This document shows positions 22,413-32,449 of a stretch of DNA of 64,000 nt, piece after piece. The notes under the pieces were generated by a model that was not told where the DNA came from, did not search any database, and worked only from the letters and a program-made list of their open reading frames with translations. The stretch is from assembly GCA_963693315.1 (NCBI GenBank), contig OY856188.1, positions 146,812,413-146,876,412 of the forward strand, in the 5' to 3' direction. The position numbers and the translations under genes are program-made. The stretch is from Diogma glabrata. Lineage: Eukaryota; Arthropoda; Insecta; Diptera; Cylindrotomidae. Each line of letters opens with the position of its first letter. Within the stretch, counting starts at the first letter, position 1.

Positions 22413-25400
22413 CTATATTAAAGAAAATCAAATTGATATATTTGTAACGATTACAAAATAGGTGTTACCATGAGAACAAGGTAATAATCTCAGTTTATCT
22501 CCTTCAGCATAATCATCTAGGCAAATAGCACAAGTTTCATAGCTATCACCTTTTACAAACTTTTTTGTTGGAATTTTTTTTAGTGCTCCACATGGTAAGC
22601 GATGACGTCTCAGTCGCCTTTGTTCTCTTACACATTTAACTACCATAAATCCAATCTAAAATGTATTAAGTTTCATATTGTTTTATTGCAGTTATATTTT
22701 AATTCTCTTTATATTTACCATTGTTATAAAACATAGACCAACAACAATAGAAAACGGTACTATTAAATTGGTATTTATATTAAAAGGCAAATCATCATTT
22801 ATTATTATTGCAAACTGATCTGTGTACTTATAGCTATGCAATAATATTTGACCTGTCCTTTCACCAACAAATATAGATGGAATGCCTATGCCTTCTTCAC
22901 TTTTGGCAGACATTTGCTCTAAAATTCAAAAGTAAACTCAAGTTATGACAAGCATAATTAGTAAAATACATGTTAGAAAAAACACTATGATCATGAAGGT
23001 AAGTTATCACATCTATTACTTTTACGCACTCTTCAATAATTAAAATCACATAGTAAAGTTTTACCAGACAGTTTTCTTTACAATTACTTTGTTAAGAAAA
23101 CCCTTAAGAGAAAACCCTTGTTAAGAAAACCCTTGTTGATGACTCTTGCAGTCCTAAACTAGTTTGTGTTCGAAATAAAAACAAATTATAAAAAAGTCAT
23201 AAAAAATGATTTTGAGTATTTAAACTGCGAGTTAAAGTAATCGATGTTACAAATGTACAAGTTTTAATAATTATAATGTCTTACTCACGTCACTCCGACT
23301 ACAATACTGAATATATTAAAAAATCACTTAATCTCTCATTATTTACAAGATATTCATATCGTATTTCATTTCATTGATATATCAACATTTTTTACCGCAA
23401 ATACTTAACATAGACTTGATAAAATAGGCTGAGGACCTTTATCAAATTTTCCAGTCGGAAATGCTTTGGACAAATGAACGCATTCTTAGCGAATAAGATC
23501 AAATCTGGAAACAGTTACGATATGATTTAGATTTTATTTTTTGCCGCCAATTGTGATGCAAAAACCAACTTCTGCGCGCATTTTCTGCATCTTTGACACC
23601 GTTATATTACATCGCTTAGTTGCTATGTCTGAGTGCACTTGTTAATGAAAATTTTATTGTTTTAGAAAACGAAGAATATAATTATGGCATCACTTTCATC
23701 GAAGAAAATGTTTTCTACTCATACTAAATTTTTCCACTTTTTTTTAAATTATGTGCCAAATTAATTCTCTTTCGTGCAACGTTTTTCACCAAAAATTTTT
23801 GTAGAAAATTATCTTAACTCTGAAAGGCGGGCCACTACCTTTTCTTTAGGTTTCAATTTATTTGGACTAAATTTTGAAATAAAGTCATTGCTATTTTGGT
23901 TTAAGGACAATCTCAACGTCAGCCGGAATTAAGCGCGAAATTCTTCTCTACATTTGGCCTGGTACATACGAAACTCCAAAACTGATTGGGTACGGAAAAG
24001 TCTGGGCAAATCGTTTTTATTAAATAACCAATGAAGAGTATTCATAATACTTATGAAACCGATGATGACGATAATAAGTTTTGAGTTTCTTTTAAAAAAC
24101 ATAAAAAAACAAAAAAAACTGTTTTAAACAATAAAAAACCAGCTTTTTTTGTTTTTTTTTAAACACTGTTTTTAACCAACGCTGCTTCCAAACTAAATTG
24201 ACTATCTAATTTAAACTAGATACTTGAATAATTTAGTTTCAATTAATTTTATACAATCTCCAATGCATAAATGTGCACTAGGACGATACCAAAGTAAAAC
24301 ATTTATAAGGGCTATAAGCAACAATAATTTTTAATTCAGTTTTAAAGCAGAAAATTTGAAACCAACAGCTCTACAAGAAAAGTTTTTAGTATTTACAACT
24401 TTCAGTTTCTATCGCTCCGATCTCTCCGATATAGAAAAAAAAAACACACCCACTGTTTACCGTTGGCTACTCCAAATGCCTCCAAGTTTTCAAATAACAT
24501 AATGTCAATCTCTTGTTACTTTACGCGTAAAGTAACAAGAGATTGACATTATGTTATAAAATAAGTCGTCATTTCGAAAAACACATAAGTTCAATATTTT
24601 CATGATAGGATATAGGAAATAAAAATAAAAGGCTAAAAAGTAAATGTTTTTAGAAAAACTGGCACGATCTAAATAATAATTAGGTTGCCAATAATCCAGT
24701 TGTTATTGTCTTCATCAATGATTAAAGTTCAGATTTAGAGTTAAATAATGGCTCGTTTCTTCGAGCAACCAATAGGTGAATGTAAAAACATTCGTTTATT
24801 GGGTGTCACAGTTTCAAATGACCTACACTGGAACGATCATGTAATGGCGATGGCAAAAAGCGCGTCTAGAAAACTCGGCCTCCTAAATAGATGGAAACAT
24901 TTTTTCACTCCATACTAATTGCTCCATGTTTATAAGTCCTACATTCGTCCCTGTATGGAGTACTGTTGTCAAGTTTGGGGTGCTGCTTCTGTTTCCATCT
25001 TGGCCCCCTTGAACTCTGTTCAAAAGCGGGCTATACGAATTGTGGGTGATCGAGATTTGACATCAAAACTTGATTCCCTACAACATCGTCGCACTGTTGC
25101 TGACCTCGTTGTTTTTTTAAAAATATCGTCATCAGCAGTGCTCAGATGAAATCAGCAGCATCATGCCTCAAATTATTCTTACCCCCGCCTCACTCGGCGA
25201 TCGGCTAGCGCAACCAGTCAAACGTTCGAAATCCCGCGCTGTCATTCTGGCAGATCGCAGAAAGACTTTTTTGTCCGAACTGCATACAAATGGAATAGTT
25301 TGCCGGAATCCATAGTCTCAGGTGGTTTCAATTCGCAGAGGTTTAAAAAAACCGTCCATCAACACCTCAGAGCGCAATTTGTTGAGGGACCTACGTCTTA

Positions 25401-28400
25401 AAAGGTAAGGTAAACCTAAAGGTAAACCCTATAACACAACACTTTTTATTTTAAAAAAAAAAAAATATCTCACGTTAAATCATATGTCAATAGGAGAAAC
25501 TGGAGTAGACAGGTTTGTCACAAGCGTAGATCAAAAATAAACAAATTTACAAAAACTGATCCCTCCATGTGTAGAATCCGGACCAAAAAAGTAACCGATT
25601 TGAGTAATGTGATAATTAATAAATATACCATTATATTTAGTAATAATAAAACTATTTCTTAATGCATTTGTATTTTCATTATTTGAATTTAATATATTTA
25701 TTAAAATAAACAGTGGTGTTCTTTTGCGTCACAACAACAAAATATCTGTATACCCAAAGGTATTTGAGGTATTTTTTTTAATAAAATGCGTTGTGTAGTA
25801 GGCATTAAAATATGTGTCACAACAACACATAAAAACCTTTTAAGACCAAGGTCCCACAACAACATACGTTCTGAGGATGTTAATGGGCGCAATTTTTTTT
25901 TGTTTTTAGGGTTGCGTTTTTTATGCGGAACATTGGTGAGAGTAAAACGTGTTTTTCGCATTATTTCGATTATCTCGTAAACCAATAATCAATCCTATGG
26001 ACCTAAAATTTGAGGTGCTTATAAAACTAACTTATCCACACAAGATGACGGGTTAAAAAATAAATAAAGTTGTTTCGTTTGTTTTAGAGGTAGGGAGGTT
26101 TGGTTTAGAGGTACGATGTGAAGCCTTTGAGAACATACATTTTTTATCGAGACCAGTATTTGAAAGAGCACCTAATCTAAGAAGCATTGCAATTTTTTTT
26201 ATTATAAATATTTTATTATTTTTTATTTTATTGAGTTTTGATATATGCTACTGTCGATGAAAGCATAGCTTTCGAAATACGTATATAGTAAATAATAGTT
26301 ATTTATTTATCAAGAACGAAAAGTGAAACTTTAAAGTACGAGCTAGTTGTTTACGAAATTACTAGTGAGTACCTTTAAAAACACTTTTCGTTTGAGATAA
26401 ATACAAAATTTGATTTCATACTAGAAATTTATTAAAATAAAAAGAAATGAGTTCTAAATTTTGCTCAAAAAGTTGAACTTTATCGTCCTAGGACTTCATA
26501 AAATTTTATAAAGTCCTAGGACGTTAAAGTTCAACGTTTATGGTACAAAAAGTTGAACTTTAACGTCCTAGGACTTTATAAAATTTTATAAAGTCCTAGC
26601 AATTTAAAGTTCAACTTTTTGTACCATAAGTAATCCGAAAAATGTCGTTTAGTTAACAAGAAATTGACGTTTTTATTTTAATTTTATTTGTGAAATTTAT
26701 TATAATACTTGTTAAGTTTGAACAAACAAAAGTATTAAAAAAAATTTTTTTTAGAATTTTGCGGTGCACAGTTTTTGAGTTATTCTAACAAATGTGCAAC
26801 TCTCAGACCGCCCCCCGTCTACGTTTCGGCACTGATTGACAGAAAAAATTGAAAAAATCCACAGACAGGAAGTTTGATATATTTTGAACGAAAATCATAG
26901 CGAATTCTCAAATAATTGTTCTCGAATTCTTAAATAATAATTCTCAAATTATTTGTGTGTTTAGAGGATGGGCGTAGGGTAAAAAAAACTTTTTTGACCC
27001 AAACGAGTTTGGTGTCATTTGAAAGAGCACCTAATCTAAAAAGTATTGCAATTTTTTTTAGAATTGTTCGGTTCACAGTTTTTTAGTTATTGTTTAAAAA
27101 GTGATATTTTAAGTATATGTATCACCACCACCCTAAATTTCGACGCTGATTTATAGAAAAAATATTCCCAATTTAAACCATTTACAAGCTGGTTATATCT
27201 TTCTTTATGTAACATAAACAGCTATGGATAAGATTTAACCTCAAGTAACATTTTTTGTATCATTTTTGATCAAAGTTAATGTGATTGACATTTACTATTG
27301 ACGTCTCCGATTTAACATTTATTCTATTATGTGTCCATAGTCTGGCGATATAACGACTTTACAACACAACTTTATGTCATTTATTTTGGATATTGTGTTC
27401 TTTTACATTCACGGAACCCTTGGCGAGCGAATTTTATTCGCACTTGTCCGACTTTTTTTCATATTTTTTTAAAATAATGGATAACTAAATAATAAGACCT
27501 ATCACATATAAAATTTGACATAGGCCAATATTTCATGATAGGATAGAGAAAATAAACTAATAGATAAAAAGCAAATTTGTTTTAAAAATTTGCAGGAACA
27601 AAGCTAAAATAGGGCTGCCAATAATCCCGCCAGTGGCATCATCTTTAATTATGTGTCGCACCATCCTCCTCAATGATCAAAGTCCAGATACAGAGCTATA
27701 TGAAGGCTAGTCGCTTCGAGCAAGCAATAGCGTGCCATAATCAAAGAATATTCTTTAGCTAAGATTGAGGGTGCTACCGTTGACTGAATACAGTTCGTCC
27801 GCCAGCGTCCCTAAGAAATCACCTTGGCTAGTGATATCTCAATTCTCAGTACTATTGCCAGTGATATATGCTATCTCACTTAAACTTATATGCCAATAGC
27901 AGGAACTGGAGAATGCTGGGTTGTCACACCCGTGGATCAAAAATAAAAAAAAAACTTAACAAATCAATAAAAAATGACCGCTAGATGCGCGATGAGAGAG
28001 CGAAGGCAAAAACTCACCTGCAAACTTGTCAGCAAAACTTCATATAGGTACGTATGTAGGACTGGCATGAGTAATAAAAATTGTAGTAATTGTGACGTAG
28101 TAAAATTATTAGCATCTGAATAGATTTGAATAGTTTCTATATAGATGCCTTATTGCCATTTATAACCGTTCCAGAGTAAGTAATTTCAGGTTGTCCATAA
28201 AAGCGGATCGTCCCGTATCATCGAAAAGTCATATCATCGAAAAATATTAATAAATCATTCTTCGAAAAACGAAAGAATGGAAAATCACAACGAAAATCAT
28301 AACAACGAAACTGACAACTCACATGAATCAACAAACATGTTCCAAAGTCATTGCACCGAATTTTTTTCAATGTATTATTGTTTAAAACCAAATGTGCTGT

Positions 28401-31400
28401 GCAGCATGAACCACAATATGTATCACAACAAACAAAAGCCTTTTAAAACACAGGTCCTACAACAACATGCATTCTGCTGCGATATTGATGGACGCAAATC
28501 ATTTTGTTTTTAATGTTTTTTTAAAGAATAAATAACTAAACGATCCTAGTGCTATCCTATCACTAAAAATGAATGAGAAAATAAAAATAAAATAAGAATT
28601 AAAAGCAATTTTTTTAATAAATTCGTAGAAACAAGACCAGAACTGGATTTGTCAATAATCCAGCTTAAGACATACTCTCTGATCATGTGACACAGTGTCT
28701 TCTTCAGTGATTAAAATCCATATATAGTGCGATATATAGTCCGTTTTGTCGAGGAAGCAATCGCATGACATCATCAAGGAATATGCAATAATTAAGATTG
28801 CAGGTATCGTACCAGTGAGGTACAGTTGAGCGAATACATTTCATTCGCCAATTGTAGCAGCAGCACTAAGATATCACTTTGGCAAGTGCTTTTTCACTGA
28901 TATTGCCAGTGGTATGTGATATCTTGTGTTAACTCATATTTCAATAGCAGAGACGAGAACAAGCAGTGTTCTTTTACGAAGTCATAATTTTTGTGTATTC
29001 ACGTTTCATGCTCTCCTGAAGTTGTTTAGGCTATTTTTAGGTGTCTGTCTATATAAGATTGTATGGGGCTTAACATTTGACCAACGTTTTCTCAACAACG
29101 GATGGGTCGATTTAAATGAAAATAGTCACAATCGATGTATCTTTGCGTAGCTAAAAGTTCAGTCCTTTTCTGCCGAAATCGGTTAATTTGGTTTAAGTGG
29201 TTTCCATAAAACTGATTATCTTTTTCAAGTATCATGAGAATAATAATGCTATAAAGTTCACTGACCTACCGCTTTGATTGTCATCATGTCAGCTATTTGT
29301 AATAAAATTTAAATAAACAAGTGATATCTTATTTTGTGGTTTTCTTATGAAAATGTGAAGCAATTATTACACTGTATTGCAATCGCATGATATCTTAATG
29401 AAACTGTGGTACATATGTATATGATCCGCAAACGGAGCTTGGTTCACATAAATATGACAGATTTGAAGTCTGTTTCAAATTCGCCAAAGTGGAGATAAGT
29501 GTGATTGGCTGTCCTGAACAATTGTTTATTTGAAACTTCAATATTAGCAAAAACGTGTTCTAGACCGAGTGGCGAAAACTTGACCATTTATGATTTTCCT
29601 GACACTTGGCATATAAGTAGTATAGACAAAATAAAAAATACGACTTATTTTACAATTTTTTGAAAGTGCATAGTTTGAGCATAGGGGCACTCCAACATGC
29701 ATGAAAAATGAAAATTTTATCAATCCGAGGTAGTTTGAAATTAAATTGCTCAAGAATGGCTATACCGATTTCAACAAACTGGTTTTTGTTTGATAGGTAA
29801 TTAGTTAATATTTATAAAAAAATTAATTAAACTTTTTTTAATTCTTTTTAAATTAAAATATTAAAAAAAGATGGCGCTAAGGTCAAAGATTAATTAAATT
29901 TTAATTTATTTTTTTAAATTTTTAAAAGAGTTCTATCCTTATTTTAAAATATTTCACAATTACAAAGTGGCTAATTTATAGAGTTTTCTCGTTTTCTTGA
30001 GATATTTAATTTTAAAGTTTTTCAGTACGACTAAAATTCAAACTTTTCATAATTTTTCCGAACAATTTTTATCAACAAAAAATTTTAACTACTGAAGTTC
30101 GAAAAAATTATGAAAAATTAGAATTTTAGTCGGACTAAAACTCTTTAAAATTGAATATCTTAAGAAAACGAAAAGTAGCCTCTTTGTAAAATTTAAATAT
30201 TTTAGAGTAAGGATAGAACTATTTAAAAAAAATGAAATTTAATTTTAGTTTAAATTTCTTTGACCCTTTAATCTTCAAAATCTTTAAAAAAGTTTTTTTA
30301 AAATTTTAATTTCAAACAGTTTAATTAATTGTTTCTCTAAAGATTACCTAATTACTATGCAACTTAAAAAAATTCTAATATAAGTCGTATTATTTATTTT
30401 TTCCATATACTACTTATATGTCAAGTTTCAGGAACATAAATGATCAAGTTCAAATTTCGACGTTTTCCCCTGTGTAGATCAGGTTTTTCATCAATAACAC
30501 TTTAAGTTATGACACTCAATTTTATTGAAACTTGGTATATAAGGGTTTTGGGAAGTTTTTATCATAATTTTGCAGACCCGCGGTTTGTCAATTTCAGTAA
30601 ACAATATGTTTAGGTCTTTCTACATCTACAACACATCTACATCTACAACATAACTGTTGATTTTTGTCAATTTTTTTCCTTATGTTTGTGGACAGCGAGG
30701 TCGAGGTCTGCCAAGGATATGTTTTTAAACTTCAAAAATTTAAACCTCTTTAAACGATTTTGATGGATCGTGGTTTAACACTACTTGTAAAAATGAAAAA
30801 AGTTCTAACTTCAGCAGACAAATTCTGTAACTGTAAAGCGGTTAAGTGTTAAAAACTTCTTTGTTTCTTTTCGTTAAAAAACTTATCACTTTACCGCTTC
30901 ACAATCACAGAATTTGGCAGTTGGTCAATTAAAAGCTTTTCATATTTTTATTCAACATCAAAATATTTGGTTGTTCATTCTCTACAGCCGCCGTTCATAG
31001 CGGAATTTTGATTAAACTTTAATACATGTTCTAAAATTATTCGATAAAGAACATGTGCTCTTGTGTTTTGAAAAAAGTGATAAGGGTTACAAACCGTTGT
31101 TTATTTTAAACTTCGATTACTTCATACTCTTTTGTAACACTCACAGTTATTTTGCGCTTCAACTTTGGTTTGCTATACGCGGTAAAAAAAAGTTTGTTCA
31201 ACTGAAATTATAATTGAGAAACTTATTATTGTCAATAATTATTATGATTAATGATTATCTTTCTTATTTTTCGTTATTTATGGATGCATCCGTATTTTTT
31301 ACTTTTTAACTTAACGGGAAGTACAATAAGGTTACATTCCACTATTTTATTTTAATTTTTCGTCTAACAATTTACTTCAATTTTATTTAATGTGATCTGC

Positions 31401-31981
31401 GTGAATGCACTTGTTAAGGGTTGAGTCCCATTTATTACACCTAGTTCATTAACGAATTTATATTAAAAGTGATGTAACGCACCAGTATCATAATTTTCCA
31501 ATCAGTTTTTATGTGTTTAAAAAGTAGTCAGTTAATTGGTAACACGTACAAAAATATTTTTATTATTTACCTAATTCATTGCTTCCAACATTATAAACAA
31601 TAGCCGCATCGTAAGACGCTGCCTCTGCTTGTCTTACTTTTTCTTCAAACGAGCAATTATAACGCGCTATTAACACAGCCCATTTTACAAGAGTACCATT
31701 TAAAAAATTTGGTGGCTCTTTTATCTTCCCACACCCATCTTTTGGTATACTTTCGATTGTTAAAAACCGTGTACCTGTTGCGGGTAGTGATGGTCCAAAG
31801 TGGGCTGGAAGATCACGAAACTCTTCCATCACCTACAATCGTAAACACCATTTAAATCAAAATCATTTATTTAACAATTAAAAAATGGATATACCTGCCC
31901 TGTATTTCTAGAGTAAACAATAACATCACACTTAGTTCTCTTGATATAAAATAGTAAAGCAAAGACGAAAATATATTTCAT
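21970..31981 (-). CDS. gzl: RNF13/godzilla-type transmembrane E3 ubiquitin ligase (whole gene, 5 exons)
   Basis: Five exons join in frame into 392 residues, close to vertebrate RNF13. Order: signal peptide (about 1-18), protease-associated lumenal domain (about 20-150, with the GIGIPSIFVGE phrase), one membrane span (LIVPFSIVVGLCFITM, about 170-185), basic juxtamembrane segment, RING-H2 (CAIC...CSH.YHTKC...CPICKR), then a Ser/Asp-rich cytosolic tail with an acidic S/D cluster. All eight zinc ligands are present. Known RNF13/godzilla proteins sit in endosomes and ubiquitinate membrane-traffic partners; that role is inferred from family. The start is the first Met of a hydrophobic leader. A strong donor in the last exon leaves the C-terminus uncertain. 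Intron 2 is 8.65 kb and full of repeats. Confidence 0.9.
22469..22655 (-). CDS. gzl: RNF13-type gene, exon 4
   Basis: Acceptor CATTTTAG, then the basic juxtamembrane segment and first half of the RING-H2 finger (CAICLDDYAEGDKLRLLPCSH). It ends in phase 1 at GTAACA. The finger is thus split by a 56-nt intron. Confidence 0.9.
22719..22918 (-). CDS. gzl: RNF13-type gene, exon 3
   Basis: Begins after TTTGAATTTTAG, completing a Glu codon, then QMSAKSEEGIGIPSIF. It carries the end of the protease-associated domain and the membrane span, and ends at a GTAAAT donor in phase 0. Confidence 0.9.
24494..24557. repeat. 64-bp perfect palindrome
   Basis: ATAACATAATGTCAATCTCT leads to a central ACGCGT and its exact mirror complement, with no loop and no mismatch; symmetry stops at both edges. 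It may be two abutting MITE ends or a minimal foldback MITE. Confidence 0.9.
24590..25560. repeat. Dispersed repeat copy A, split by a LINE
   Basis: The left part (24600-24783) contains CATGATAGGATA, TTGCCAATAATCCAG and TTCGAGCAACCAATAG. The right part (25466-25540) has ATCTCACGTTAAATCATATG and GTAGATCAAAAATAAA. The same order is found at 27520-27950 and 28555-28965. About 130 bp present in the other copies is missing at the LINE insertion point. Confidence 0.65.
24784..25465 (+). pseudogene. LINE ORF2 3' end
   Basis: Thumb and C-terminal part of a LINE reverse transcriptase: LLGVTVSNDLHWNDHV, a stop in place of the expected continuation near 24918, then YIRPCMEYCCQVWG, QKRAIRIVGD, RRTVADLVVFLK, a frame break near 25149, and RTAYKWNSLPES near 25282 with a stop near 25399. 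An A-rich tail (25453-25465) ends it. At least two disruptions make it non-functional. No target duplication was seen, probably because insertion deleted part of the host repeat. Confidence 0.8.
25785..25905. repeat. ACAACAACAT dispersed repeat, copy 1
   Basis: The block TGTGTAGTAGGCATTAAAAT, TCACAACAACACATAAAAAC, GTCCCACAACAACAT and CTGAGGATGTTAATGGGCGC recurs with divergence at 28385-28510 and in part at 43385-43460. ORFs on both strands here are by-products of the repeat. Confidence 0.6.
26472..26535. repeat. 64-bp near-perfect palindrome, first of a tandem pair
   Basis: GTTGAACTTTATCGTCCTAG and its mirror complement meet at AAAATTTT (centre 26503.5), with only a few mismatches. Confidence 0.85.
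26539..26628. repeat. 90-bp near-perfect palindrome, second of a tandem pair
   Basis: Same core as the palindrome just upstream, extended by TATGGTACAAAAAG on each side and centred at 26583.5, 80 bp from the first centre. Mismatches are confined to the TAACG / CAATT positions. Confidence 0.85.
27520..27950. repeat. Dispersed repeat copy B
   Basis: Contains CATGATAGGATAGAGAAAAT, CTGCCAATAATCC, CAATGATCAAAGTCCAGAT, TTCGAGCAAGCAATAG, CTATCTCACTTAAAC and GTGGATCAAAAATAAA in the same order as copies A and C. No coding frame is shared between the copies. Confidence 0.65.
28385..28515. repeat. ACAACAACAT dispersed repeat, copy 2
   Basis: Contains GTGCTGTGCAGCATGAACCA, TATCACAACAAACAAAAGCC, GGTCCTACAACAACATGCAT and GATATTGATGGACGCAA, parallel to the copy at 25785. 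It makes up most of the 78-codon ORF at 28277, which I therefore do not call a gene. Confidence 0.55.
28540..28970. repeat. Dispersed repeat copy C
   Basis: Parallel to copies A and B: TTGTCAATAATCCAGC, CAGTGATTAAAATCCAT, GTCGAGGAAGCAATCGCATG, ATATTGCCAGTGGTATGTGA and AACTCATATTTCAATAGCAG. It follows the ACAACAACAT block by about 30 bp. Confidence 0.65.
29548..30502. mobile_element. About 0.95-kb foldback element
   Basis: Long imperfect inverted arms enclose a small loop near 30080. Marker pairs are TCCTGACACTTGGCATATAA (29597) with its complement near 30425, and GTTTTCTCGTTTTCTTGAGA near 29983 with its complement near 30165. Near the loop, CATAATTTTTCCGAAC pairs with GTTCGAAAAAATTATG. There are many indels, so it is an old copy. 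No transposase. Confidence 0.7.
31571..31832 (-). CDS. gzl: RNF13-type gene, exon 2
   Basis: Encodes most of the protease-associated domain (FRDLPAHFG, LVKWAVLIARYNCSFEEKV, AAIVYNVGSNEL). It starts at GTG after the acceptor and ends in phase 1 at a GTAAAT donor. Intron 2 that follows spans 22919-31570. Confidence 0.9.
31895..31981 (-). CDS. gzl: RNF13-type gene, exon 1
   Basis: 29 codons from ATG at 31981, encoding a hydrophobic leader (YIFVFALLFYI) then the beginning of the lumenal domain. It ends ACAGGGCAG before GTATAT, phase 0. Intron 1 is 62 nt and ends GATTGTAG. Confidence 0.85.
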
Positions 31982-32449
31982 TTTTCTGTACCTATTGTTT
32001 TTTTAAAGTATTGACCACTGTTTATTAATTTATTGCTTGCTATCGTACGTTTTTCGATGTTGTTGTCCGAAAGATTTTCAAAATAAATAAGATTCAACGA
32101 TCAGTTGGCCGAACTATGTTAAATCTGTTCATTTGAAATACTTTTGATTTGGTATTTGATGCCTTGGTAATATTATACAATATTTTCTAATTCTTCACAC
32201 TATCTGAAAAATAAAAAAAAAAGTTATAGTAATCCTGGATTTGATTATTTAATACAATACTGTATTATTTAATTAGGATCTCAAGTGCTACTTTAGACTG
32301 ACACAAAAAGTCACTTTAGCTCCGTCCATTAAATACACTACAAGTTCATTAAATAAATACACTATTTTTGCATACGTTTAAATTTTTTATAAATATGAAA
32401 TTAATAATAAGACAATATAAATGTGTTAGATGTTTTACTAGATGTTTTA

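Larger units (their letters stand above)
26158..27150. repeat. Direct repeats of a GAAAGAGCACCTAATCTAA phrase
   Basis: TTTGAAAGAGCACCTAATCT and its AAGxATTGCAATTTTTTT continuation occur at 26158 and 27019. The following block (TTTTTTTAGAATT, GxGCACAGTTTTTxAGTTAT, GACAGAAAAAAT) occurs at about 26735-26850 and 27050-27165. They are diverged copies of a repeat of unknown class. Confidence 0.55.
22919..31570 (-). other. 8.65-kb repeat-filled intron of the RNF13-type gene
   Basis: Bounded by the donor of exon 2 and acceptor of exon 3. It holds, left to right: short AAGAAAACCCTT tandem repeats (about 23094-23140), a 64-bp palindrome, a LINE 3' end inside a dispersed repeat, two tandem palindromes, two further dispersed-repeat copies and a 0.95-kb foldback element. 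The rest (for example 23150-24480 and 30510-31560) shows no coding signal. Confidence 0.8.

Noticed and set aside
25786..25980. Possible short protein in the ACAACAACAT block
   Set aside because: The opposite strand is also open and the sequence is a repeat.
28277..28513. 78-codon Asn/His-rich ORF
   Set aside because: Most of it lies in a dispersed repeat whose other copies do not keep the frame.
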